From Tubiluchus corallicola (Eukaryota; Priapulida; Priapulimorpha; Priapulimorphida; Tubiluchidae): a DNA stretch of 64,000 nucleotides. Shown piece after piece: positions 12,601-24,700 of this stretch (the first letter of the stretch is position 1; each line of letters opens with the position of its first letter). Below the pieces are notes generated by a model that was not told the DNA's origin, searched no databases, and saw only the letters and a list, made by a program, of their open reading frames with translations. A program made the position numbers and the translations under genes. The DNA lies in contig JAQGDQ010000003.1 of NCBI GenBank assembly GCA_030141605.1, positions 2,623,501 through 2,687,500 of the forward strand. The letters are read 5' to 3'.

Positions 12601-15287
12601 CTGGATGCTTATATCCAGCTGAATATCGTACCCGAATTTGGATCCGGTACATAGGCAAGGAAAGAAGGAAAAAAGAGAGAAATAGAGAAAAGAAAAAGGG
12701 GAATGATGAAGAAAAAGGACAGAGTGAAAGAATGAAAGGAACAGAGAAAAGCTGCACCTTGACTGAAATGAACCTGCAAGTATCAGCAGCAATTTAAAAG
12801 TCAAGGCAACGAGAACTCGCCAAATTTTCCTAGTCATTTTAGAGGGCCATAGTTCAGCTTGTACAGCAGCTAGAAAGTTAAAATTAGGTGGAGGGATACT
12901 TTGTCACGGTACCGCTTTCCATGACAGCGGTAGATGGTGTTCTAAATGACTTATCCTAGCAGCTGGGCAGAAAAACTAAGTGAGTAAGCCAATGCTTTGC
13001 ATTCCGAACTAATTATCTAACTGTTTGTAATGGGTCACTTTGGGTGGTCTGTACGTAATGTGATGGTTTTCACCTTGTACAGGGCTTTCTTACCAGTTGC
13101 TTGAGCTATATATATTTTTATTTTGGAATAGTTAAAGTAAATATGAAATAAAATATGGCCTAGATTTCATCAAATTCATGGTCACACAACTCATTTTTTA
13201 ATAAATTGTCGTTGTACTTTTAATTTCACCTTTTATTTTTAGCTATGTGTGTAACATTATAATTAGCATTATTATTGGGTTTTTACATGGAATGCTGGTG
13301 TAAATTTCAGTTGTTTGAAATGCATTAATTATTTGTAATTGGGGTATAAAAATAAATTTGTATTAAATATTATGTAGTGCTACTAATTTTATACTAGTTT
13401 CATTTTTAGTCTTTTTGAACTTTATTTTTAGGAGCCGTCATTTATGAGGTAAAAGTTCTGAGGCTCCTCTAGAAAGGAGGCAATCTGTTCTGACTTTGAA
13501 ATCAGGTTCTTGTATGAATTTGTACGTACAGTTACTGCAGTATCAAGCAATACTGTACCACGTTATAACTGAGAAAGCATTTAAACTTTTTAGAGTTTCT
13601 GAGTTTACCATATTCCATGCTTTCTTTATTTTCTTGCCTTTAATACATATTAGGCAGTCTGAAACCTTGTCTCTAGCTTTAAAATGATGTTGTTGAACAT
13701 AGTGAGTAGATTATTTACTGCAATAAATGTCTAATACATTTTGTGCTGCAATCTTGGCATAATTTGCATTCTTTTCCAACCTTGATCATAAAAATGGATT
13801 TTTCCATGCATGGCTTCTTTTGTTATCTACATATATAAGTCTGAGCATTTAAAACTAGTTTGTATGTATTTCTCAGGCTAGTGCATTGGTTTGTATGTTT
13901 AGGTGTTGGTGCTTTGCAGAGTATTGGTAAACATTTGTTGTGTTTATAGTGGGCATTTGTAATTACTGTTGCCTTTGCTAGTGCTTTTGTTTCAGTCTTA
14001 GTTTTAGTTGTTGAGGTGTGTGTTAAAAAGGACATGTTACTGTAGAAAGTTGCCACTGGTGATTTAGCTTCTAGTTCAAAAAAGCTGCTACAGGTGATTT
14101 GGCTTCTGGTTCATGCTGTATTTATTCATGACTAGAGCCTAACTCACAGATGGAAGCTTTTACTATCTCAGACTTGATTGCAACACCTTTTTTAACTTTT
14201 GTTTTATGTAATCGATTTATTAAACACGTAAAAGGTGTCAACCAGTTCACGAGATGTACGCGAGGATTCAAGAATGTTTTTGGTTAGTATGGCGATGAGT
14301 GTGCGTCTAGTCCATGTTTCATCTAGTTCATGACTAGATGTCTCACTCTTCGACATCTTAACCTCTGTCATATTTCGGCTTGAAACTGAGATGGGCATTC
14401 ATCTGCAGCCATGTTTGTGACGAGCTTATTTGGATGAGCGAAACTCTGGTGCATAGGTTATTTGTTATATGACTAGAGCTAGCTCATCCGTATTGGTTCG
14501 TGTGATCAACAGACAAGCTACTCACATTAGAAGTTACAATTGAAGTTGCTTTTAATGTTAGCATATTAAGTACATAATACTTGGCTTTTTTATCAGTGAT
14601 ATCGCACTTAAGTCAAACACTGTTATTCATGGTGCTTTAAAATTTACAGTAGCAGAAGAATACAATTTTGGCTAAAGGCTGAAGTAAAATGCGCTCTGGC
14701 AGGTGTGATTGAAAAGTTGACCAGCCACTGTTCTGCTTAAATTTTATGATACCAGTGCAACAGGTATTTACACTTTGGTGTGATTGACAGAACCAGTTCT
14801 CTTAGTAGCTATGCTGAGTTTATGTAAAGTAAATGAGAAATGCCGCTTGGAACTAGGTTACTCATTGCAGCAATATATGTAGTATAGGGCCAATACTGTT
14901 TGCTGTCGGTTTGCAGATGCTGTTGTGGTAAAGAAAACGTTCAGGTCGGAATTTGTGTCAATTTGTCATCATTTGTTTTAAATTGCACTTGTCCCGGCCT
15001 GTTGGTTTTTCAATGAATCGGCAAAATATTGGCAATAAGCAGCTGATTTTGAAATTCATTCAAATTTGTTTTGACGTGTGTACAATGATTTAAAACGTGT
15101 TTTTGAACTTCGTTTAAATTACTGAATAAAATATGTGATCTACTTAACACAAGAAGTCAATGTTCTTGTATTCAATAATTAACTTAAAACGAGTGTAGTG
15201 ATCAGACTGAACGGGCAGCATCATATCAGCCCCACACTGGTTTTTCACCAGCCGCTCATTTAACGATCAGGCTTGGTGTTACTCAAT
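9669..15287. other. long noncoding stretch
   Basis: No supported gene. It contains A/T-rich runs, an (AAAT)n patch near 10800-10835, a purine-rich tract at about 12655-12760 that makes opposing Lys/Glu and Phe/Ser open frames, and a weak open frame at 14204-14398 described separately. It may include 3' flanking sequence of the HMG20 gene. Confidence 0.35.
14204..14398 (-). pseudogene. possible SANT/Myb-like fragment
   Basis: The minus strand encodes HELDETWTRRTLIAILTKNI and SRTSRELVDTF, reminiscent of the tryptophan-led first helix of Myb/SANT-like DNA-binding domains common in transposon-derived genes. An ATGGCTGCAGATG lies upstream but out of frame. The similarity is short and weak, and chance is quite possible. 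Confidence 0.18.
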
Positions 15288-15293
15288 TTTATT
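15288..15293 (-). terminator. candidate polyadenylation signal for the HMG20 gene
   Basis: AATAAA on the minus strand about 455 nt after the HMG20 stop codon. It is the first canonical signal I see downstream. Confidence 0.3.
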
Positions 15294-15746
15294 TATGGAT
15301 GTAAAGCTGCTGAAGTCTGATGTTACATTTCATTGTATTTTGTCAATATGCAATACCATGTACATACTTTATATAGATATATAATGAACTGCTGTATCTA
15401 TAATGAACTGTTTAACAACAACTTAACTATTGTGGTCATGGTGTAAAAGCGGTGTTATTTTTTAAACAAATCAAATGGAGAACAATAAAGCATGAAACTT
15501 GTAAGATAAAATCTGATCACCAGATTTAGCTGCTACTTATTTGTAAGCTAAACTAAATGCATACATCTAGATCTTTCAATGCAATTTACAAAACTGATTA
15601 TGTACAACACAGAAGAGCAACAACTAAACTATCAAGTAGAAAATCACTGAAATAAACTCAAGCAGGATCTAAACAAATGTTGTCTGTATAATAGTGATAT
15701 GACTAAAGCAAGAAATATGACAATTATTACAAAATGAATGAATGAC

Positions 15747-18700
15747 TTAAGAAGGATAGTCTAATCTAGAGACAATTTCACGAACAGCTGATATAAGTTG
15801 TTCATTCTCCTGTGGAGCATCCAGAATTAGTGTGTGCAGCTTGGCCATGTATACATCAATGGTCTCCAGTGTTGGAACATCATTGGTACCTAATGAGAAA
15901 TGCACATTCACTGCTTGTATAATATAGATGGTACTAGAGTACAGATAATGTAAATTTACACTACCAAGTATAACCAAATATTACGAAGTAAATTGACGAA
16001 ATGACTGGTGTAACTTTAACCCTAAATTTTAACTTCATTTTATCAATCACTAGGTTAGGAAAAATTATCATCACAAATCGCAGTTTTAGTATGTACAATG
16101 TAAATTTACACTACCAAGTATAAACAAATATTACTAAGTAAATTGATGAAATGACTGGTGTAACTTCAACCCTAAATTTTAACTTCATTTTATCAATCAC
16201 TAGGTTAGGAAAAATTAACATCACAAATCACAGTTTAAGTATGTACATGTATTAATAAATGTTGCTTAAAGATATTAACAGGCTACCGAAATTACTCTGC
16301 AGTGTATTTTTTCAAAAATGAAAAATCAGAAGTATCGTTCTTTCCTTCTTGATACAGCAGGTTAGAGAAAAAAACAGCTGAAACAAATGACACACAGGTA
16401 GAAATAATTTATTGATATACGAGACATGTAGCAGCCCGTTTCTGGAAATGTGCAAGTGAAAATTATCTAGGAGCTAAGTGTTACTAAAGGAAAGGAGCAG
16501 AAAAAATTTGCCACATACATCAAAGAGGTAAGAGCACTCACCAGGTAAAGGAAGATTAGCAAAGCTGGCTGCCAATTTTGATCGTAAGTTGTCCAGATGT
16601 TGTTGAAGGGCCATATTGCTGTTTCTTTGCTGCACAGTCTCCACCTGCAGGGACAAATTATTTACATGAATTATCAATAAAAAATGTACAAAAGAAGACT
16701 TAAAAAGCAATTCTCTTTACCCAAGAAAAGTGATGAATCACATAGTTAATTCAACCACACTTTGTGTAGAAAGCTCAGTTTGTAGACACGATGACATGAT
16801 GTGGATTGGCCTGCTGCAGTATGCAGTTAAAGGTTGCACACACTGTGATGGCATACTGCAAGATATTGTTAGTGAGTGGTGCTACACCACAGGAAGTTGC
16901 ATGCAATATTCTTAGTGCCTCAGTTCCCAACATGGGGTACTAGTACCCCTTGGGGATACCAATGAACACAAGTGGTACCTGAGAAGCCTCTTAGACATTT
17001 TTAAAGGAGTAGAGTTATATAATAATCACCAGGTGATTCAGGCATCTCTGTTGACTGTGCCAAGAATTCATTGGTCTTTGGTCGAACTCTTGACCTCTGT
17101 CCACGGTAAAGCTTTCAGTGAGCTTTTCCTGTCTGTTTTTCAATTATGGTGACAATCAAGACGAAAGGCCGAAACCACCTTGACAACTTTGGAAACATGA
17201 GAGTCAGTCTGTTGAAAATTGAACTGTGATTCAAAAAGTTAGTTTCCGCTATGCAACAGCACCGATCTCACTGAACTGTTATTTAGTGAGCTTGATTTGA
17301 GCAATACGTATAATATATATTATAAAAATATGACACTACGTCAGTGTTGGTTCTTCATTTTGCTTATGGCGGGCAAAGGGGTACCAGGAGAGAGTGTAAA
17401 AAAATTAAGAGTACGGGGGTGCAAAAGGTTGGGAACCGGGGTCTTAGTGATATTATTCAGGATTCTTTCTCAGCAGAATTGTCTTGATTTACCATTACCC
17501 CCACCCCAGTTGTCATTTAATATTTTTATTCTTTGTGCTTTTTTGTTTCTTCATAACTCTTTCTTTCACGGAATGGATGGGGCTTTTGTTTTTTTTTTTG
17601 TTGGGCTGAATCTCCACCTACAATTTTTTGAGCTAGGGTAACAATTTTTGGTATGTGGCTAGTTGGAGTGAAGATCTTGTGCGATGTGGGTTAAATTTTG
17701 GTCATTTTGCGTACCAAAAAATTTTACGGTAAGGGCAAAAACCAAAATTGAGACTGTCAGGAACCCCAGTGCTTCCAATATCGATTACAGTAGCATATAA
17801 TATATCAAATGAAGGGTCTCAATTAGATGAATAGAATGGTACATGTTCTGCCAAGTTTGGTGTATTTGGACCTCGAAGTCACAAGTTAGAGGTAAGAAGG
17901 ACCAATTTCAGTACTGAAAAGTTAGTGAAACACCATGGAGAAAAAACATTTATCAAGTATGCCAGGGAATGTTTAAATGATTTTTATAGCTCTTGAGAAA
18001 GAGTTGGGCTACAAGGTGGTGTCACTTTTTCTGAAGACGAATGAGTGTAAATATCAACCAACTAATTCCAAGCCAAACAGAGTTTTTGTGCCCTAGAAGT
18101 TTTACATGTATGCGTTGAGGGTTCGAATCCCAGTTAAAGCTTTCTGCCTCCCACATTTATTGATCATTATTGTATAGATCTGATATCCTTTCTCAATTCA
18201 CACTCTTTTGACATTATGAAAAATTAATTATTTTGCAACTTTCTGAAACTCGCTGATAATTGAGAAAAGAAAATGTGGTGACATTATGTGCTTGATTACA
18301 AAAAAAAGGAACACAGGACTTGGTTAATAAGCACATGGTGACTGGTCACGGGGTCCAAAAAATAAAAGTTCCTATTTCAGTAAAGTGAAATGCAGTTACT
18401 AAGTAATCAAGCCTGGCAAATTCAAGGAAGGCAATTTTTTGACCTGCGGACAATGGGTGAAAAAGTGACAAGCTTGATTTCACTGAAACTTTTAATGTCA
18501 AATGCAACAGGGCTTACATACATGTTATTAACTATTTTGACAAACATCTTTTATTTGAACATACAAAACAGAAGCTGTCACTTAAAGTATCTCCTGTCCC
18601 ACTAAAAAACGTTCACTAGTTAACAGTTATTTTTGTTACATGTTATTCTGACAAAAGAAAGTGGCATTAATTTCTTTCACATTTTGCTACCATACTAATA

Positions 18701-21700
18701 CAACTCAAATGTGATTCTGATTTGACTAAATGTACATGAATCGATGGGTATGATTAGATAGCCCATAGGATATCATAATTATATATCATCTTATGTAAAA
18801 AATCTTGCCATAAATGTTTAGCAAACTAACAATATAAAAATCAAAATCTAAAAGACACTGGTAAAACTAGGACAGGAAAGTCACAGAAATCTGAAGGAAG
18901 TGTTTTTACCTGCAGCCTTTCTATGGCAGCTTTCATATTGTCAATATGCTTGGAAAGAATAGCATTTTGCTCTTCATACTCTGTATTCACTCTTCGAAGA
19001 GTTCTGAGCTCTGTTTCTCGTGCTGAAATTGCAAACTTTATTACACATTTTATTCATTCAAGTATTTATTCAATGTACCATCATTGGCATCAAAACAGTG
19101 TTATGTGACACTGCAATGATAATTTGTGACAATATAAAAATAAGAGATTTTGGATGTGCACTTGTTAATTGTACATTGTTAAAGGAAAATAATCAAATTG
19201 GTAAACTGGAATAAGTGAGTAAAACTAGTGAACGGCAATAAATTTTATAAAGAAAATACCTGTGTTGCAAAAACTATTTTTAAAGATTTCAGATTTTAAA
19301 AGTTGCAGTACATGAAAAAAAATTTCCTATTCCAAAAGTAAAAAACCAGGTAATCATAAATAACTTCAGTTCATTCTAAATTACGGAAAATAAATGAATC
19401 ATTGTAGCCAGCACTGGTATGCATTCTTTAGTGAGGAATAATTTCAGAAAGCATTAATTATGGTCCCAAATTACAAACGATTTCTATTAAGTGAAAGCAC
19501 AGAGATTTTTCATTTAATCTTCTTTCCCTTGATTGTATGAGTCATCTAAATTAAACAAAAACGTGTCACTACTAAGCAAATTATGTTCATCTACTCAACA
19601 ACACCACTTGCCTCCATGGCAGCAAAAGCAGCAACCATAATCCATATATGCATTCCACTACCGATCACTCACAAACATAACAACTAGCTGTACACAGTAA
19701 AATAATCCATATAATAACACATTCAGCCATCATTACAGTTACCCTAATTATAGTAATGAAACTTCATAATTCATGAAAGCTATGTATATGGAAAGTCATT
19801 CAGACATTTCACCTGTCATAACAAATATAAATCAAACGGCGGGTTAGCTAGTTTCCAAGTAACCTCTACATTAATTGAGAGAACACTTTATACTTTTACA
19901 ATCATTTTACAGTCAACCCAAAGGTTGCATTTGATATTTCTGTGTGTAACTGGTGCGTAAAGAAACACTACCAAAAACTCATGCAAAGATAATTTTTACA
20001 AAATCAATGTACAGCACTTCATCGTGGCTATGTTGTAACTGGTAAGTTGGTGACTGGTGATGTAATCTTAATGGATATATTTGTACATCAGTAAAAGGTA
20101 TAAATGTCAAAAGGTGCATACCAAGTCAACTAATTAAGTAAATTAAATATGTAATGCGATTTGAGTATAAGAAGGTTTAACTAATAGTTTTAGTTAGATG
20201 ATCACATTCAGCTAACAAGTTGCTATGAAATGGCACAAATTTAGATGACATACTAAGAAACTTAACAAGGAAACACCAATATTTACGACTTATAACTTAA
20301 TAGTTGCACTACTTTTGCATAAAAGTGGTTATTAAATTTCATTTCAAGATTAACTGAATAAAATATTATTAAAGTTTCCAAACTTAATGAAACTTGAGCA
20401 AAAAGAAAAATAAAGAACAAGTGAACCTGGATTTGATCTGCGATGTTTGGATTAAAAATCTTAAGTAGATTCCAAAAATATAATAAATGTGAGTTAATTA
20501 TGCCGCCATTAACTAAAGATCTTGAAAGTAATACTAATAAGTACATACTTATTTTACTAAATTTCTAGTATGCAATGCAAAATTCTGTATTTCAGTTTAG
20601 AAGAAAAACACAAATGAAATCTACCAAACTTAGGAATGAAAACAAAATGTGTCATTATTTGTTTGCTACTACATTCAGGTATGTGATGTTACATAAACAG
20701 TTATCGGAGTTCACTAATCATACAAAATGTGTCATTATTTGCTTGCTACTACATTCAGGTATGTGATGTTACATAAACAGTTATCGGAGTTCACTAATCA
20801 TACAAAATATGTCATTATTTGCTTGCTACTATATTCAGGTATGTGATGTTGCATAAACAGTTATCTGAGTTCACTAATCATACATTCGTTCATAACAGTA
20901 ATCACTACATTTTGTCGTACAAAAGTACCAGTTACTTCAAAAATCAATGCATATGAGACTTCTATTCATATTCCTTTCTGGCCTACTATTTTGATATTTT
21001 GCTAAAAATTATATAAACCCATTCAGACTACATCATTCATAATTTGGCTAGCTTCATTTGGTTTTGCAGTTGACAGCCTTGCCACAAGACTGAAATACAT
21101 TGGATGTTATGCAGATTATAGTTTTGACAGAGATTTTCCAGTTCAGTTATCACTCAGCAATCAGGCTGAATGTGCTGAAATCTGCAAAGATTTGGGATAC
21201 CACTTCATTGGATTACAAGGAAGTATATGCCACTGTGGATTAAAATACGGTTTTTATGGAATAGCTAATGGCTGCGAGACACCTTGTCATGATGCTGAAC
21301 ATTTACTATGTGGAACTCTGTTAGCGAACTCTGTTTACAGAATAATAAAAGGTACGAAATATGAGTGAACCTATGTTTCAAAATATTTTTCTTTTATCAT
21401 ATATTGTTTTCATAACTGTTCAAATTTTTCCTTAGTTTTTTATTTATTAGTTTATCCTTTCACTGAAATGTGTTTGAAAGTATGCAAAAACCATCATAAC
21501 AGCAGCAACAAAAGAAATTCTTAATAAGGGATACCCGTGTCTTTATAGAAACTCAATTTTTTATATATAATCAAGCTTACAAATCTGATTAGGTGGTGTA
21601 ATATAGTTTCTTAACCTCCCGATTCTATGGCTAATAAGTATATGGAATCAACACTTTGCTTGAACAACCTTGAGAAGATCCTAAGTAAAATTTGCTGAAG

Positions 21701-24700
21701 AAAGCTGAACTTGCTGGTACACGAAAAGATTTACACAAAAATCCCTTCCTTAGTTACATAATTCTTTTAAGTGTGTCTCACAACTGGAGTGGACCTAGAG
21801 AACTAAAACTGCTTCTTAGAGCAAATGTCGTTCCCTCGGAGTGTATCACGATCTGGTGTGAACCTCGAGAACTAATTCTGTCCTCTACAGCAACTGCCAT
21901 AAAAATTTACTTTCTCCTAGATCTGTTTTTTGGGTGAGAACATCAAGAACTTAAACTGATACTTGCAGCAACTGTAGCAAAAATGTAATATCCTGTAGGC
22001 ATGATTCACTCCTGGTGCAAATCTCGAGAACTAACATTTCACTTACAGCAACAGCTGGAAAGCATATAATCTCTCAAAGTACGCTTCTGTCTAAGTGTGG
22101 ACATTGAAAATTAAAACTGTTTTTCGAGCAGCGGCTACAAAATGTGATTCCCTCTTAGTGTGTTTCAGTACAGGTGTGGATCTTAGGAAGAAAGGAACTA
22201 AGATTGTTCCTTATATGTAATTCCTTACAGAAACTGCCACAGATATAAAAAATTATTTTCAACTAGCACACCACTGCACATAAAAAAGTATTAAATTCAT
22301 AGTGTACAATTCAGATAAATTTACAAGTATCCGAATTTCTGAAAAATTTTCACTTACTGGCATACCCTGAAGAGAAAGACAATCAACTGAGCCTGTTCGA
22401 AATAATTTTGCTCCAAACATAAAAACAAAAGGTACTTACTGTAAAATAGTAACGGTGACTTATTATTTGTTGCAGATCAATGTAAATATGAAGCAACTGT
22501 GATAAAAAAATATTCATCAAGAGAAATTGCACAAAATGCTACTGCAACAGTAATGGATGCTACTTGCTTGTTACACTGTTCACAGCACTGCTCAAATCAA
22601 CCACAATGTTATGCATTCATTTGGAAGAAAAAGCAACCAGGAACCCACAGGTGCAATCTATTGTCAACAGATGCTAATGTGTGGCCACAAATCATTCAGC
22701 CAGGAACTGTATTATTTACTTTAGCTCGAGATAAAGTTACAACAAAATTGAATAATACATCTAGTCCTGTTCTTGGGTAAAGTCCAGTATAGGTTTTAGG
22801 ACTAACGAATCAATCAACTTTTTTTAGCCCTTTAATATAGTCACCTGAGGTAAAAAAAACTTTGGTAGACTTTCTGTAAGTGAGGCCATGCTGCATGGCA
22901 GTAGTTTTAATATGGAGCAAAATCAGTTCAGCAGAATGGTGAAAAACTAGAAGGCTTTCCCTTAAAAGCTTTAAACTTCGTAGACCATTAGAACTCAAAA
23001 TGTGGCTGCCAGTAGCTTATAAAGACCATATCATAGCTATCAGAGCAGGAAGGATGATGATTTTGGTGTCTAAATATAGCTTTTCAAGGTCAAGGAATTC
23101 ATAACTGGTGCTTAAATGCTCCTATGATATCATCCTATTTAGGATTTCAAGATAGCTGGCAAGATGGCCACACATCTTTGCTGCATTAATAATCAAGATA
23201 CAGTCTTTTTAAGCTAGTGGCAACCATCTTGTTGGGTATATTAAAAATATCGGCCATATTAAAAGATTTTTAATTGGCATATTAGAAGATTTTCAATTGG
23301 TTTTCAATAACAGACTACAAATTTCACTAAAACAATAAACTCTTTACAACTGGCTCGGTTTTAATAGAATTTGTACAAACACAAAAAAAATTTCTTTCAA
23401 AATGGCAATTTTTGGTCTTTAAAAAATGGTTCTAAAATTGAATAGCCACCATTATGTGATGTCTATCCAAGACTTTTATGATGTGGAAGAATGCCAATAA
23501 TCACAACTACTAGTTTCGTTAGTCAGCCCAAATATTCCTACACAAGTCAATCCAGTAACTAGATTATTCCTGAAAACTTCAAGTTATTAGCCATCACTTG
23601 ATAAGTGATGAGTAAAGTTCTGGCAACTGTTAAAATAAAACTTGAGAGAATTTGCAGTCAGACCATCACTCTGTTTATATAAATAAATTTCCTGCTATAT
23701 ATTTAAACAACCCAGAAGATACGTCTAAAAGAGTCATATAGAAAAAGAAACAGTACCAGGCTACTCATCTTCAACAGTGTTACTAGCCAGTTTACCTTTG
23801 TTGTGATCAAGGAATTCTTCTGTAAAAATGGGAATGTCAAATCCTGACAGTTCATCTTCTTTCTGTCCGACCTATAAAGTTGATGACAAGCATGTGGTAA
23901 AACTGATATTGCTAAAAACCATTTTTAAAGTCCTGTGCGAGGAGCGTCATAAAATCTATTCGTTCATGTTTTTGTTGTTAACTCTTTCCCAACAGGTACA
24001 TACTTTTACCCGTCATCTGTGACAGGTAAACACAAAGCTTTATTAACTAAGCTTTCAAGCCTCCAAATTCAATGAAATTTTGAAAAAAACAGCTAATTTA
24101 CAAGTGAATCACACAAGAACAAAATAAGTTCAGTTGTTTTCTGCATTTTCTGTATTTGAACAAGTTTTTTGCAAACTAAAGGATGAAAGTTTTGCTTTGC
24201 ATTTATACAGCCACTCAGCGTAGCAGCGACAATCTGCCCTGCTGCTCATGAGCTGGTTTATCATTAGCACTGCTAAAATAATTTTTGTGGCACCTGGGTG
24301 TGTGTTCACACAAAGTAACAGCAGCAGTGCTCAACAGTTTTGTAAGCAGACTTGGTGCTTCATTTGCTACTCCTAAAACTTATCAGTGATTAAAATAAGA
24401 GCTGTTATATTGGGAACTGAAGACAATGAATTTATATAAATGATAATTCACCTGAGAGTGTCTGGAGAATAAAGCTAATTTCGCTATAATTAGCACATAT
24501 TTAATTAAGTTATGTTATTATGTGAAAAAATGTTAGCATTTTATGTCTTTTTTTAAGTTTTTTAAATGATTTCACAGTTTGTTCACACTAGCAGTTACAG
24601 TTATTGGGCAGACTGGGACTGTAACCAGTTAGAAGCACGTAGTTGTAGTAATTTATGTATTTTTCACTTGCTACCAAGAAGAATGCTGTTAGACTTTGTC

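Noticed and set aside
12455-12837. Overlapping Phe/Ser-rich open frames of 100-113 codons on the minus strand
   Set aside because: They arise from the purine-rich low-complexity tract and have no motif.
18060-18140. GAGGGTTCGAATCCCAG resembling a tRNA T-arm / B box
   Set aside because: Only three of five T-stem pairs form and there is no D-arm or anticodon arm at the right distance.
20953-20994. MRLLFIFLSGLLF as signal-peptide exon of the WSC gene
   Set aside because: It ends in TGA and no GT donor of suitable phase lies before the stop; kept only as a note.
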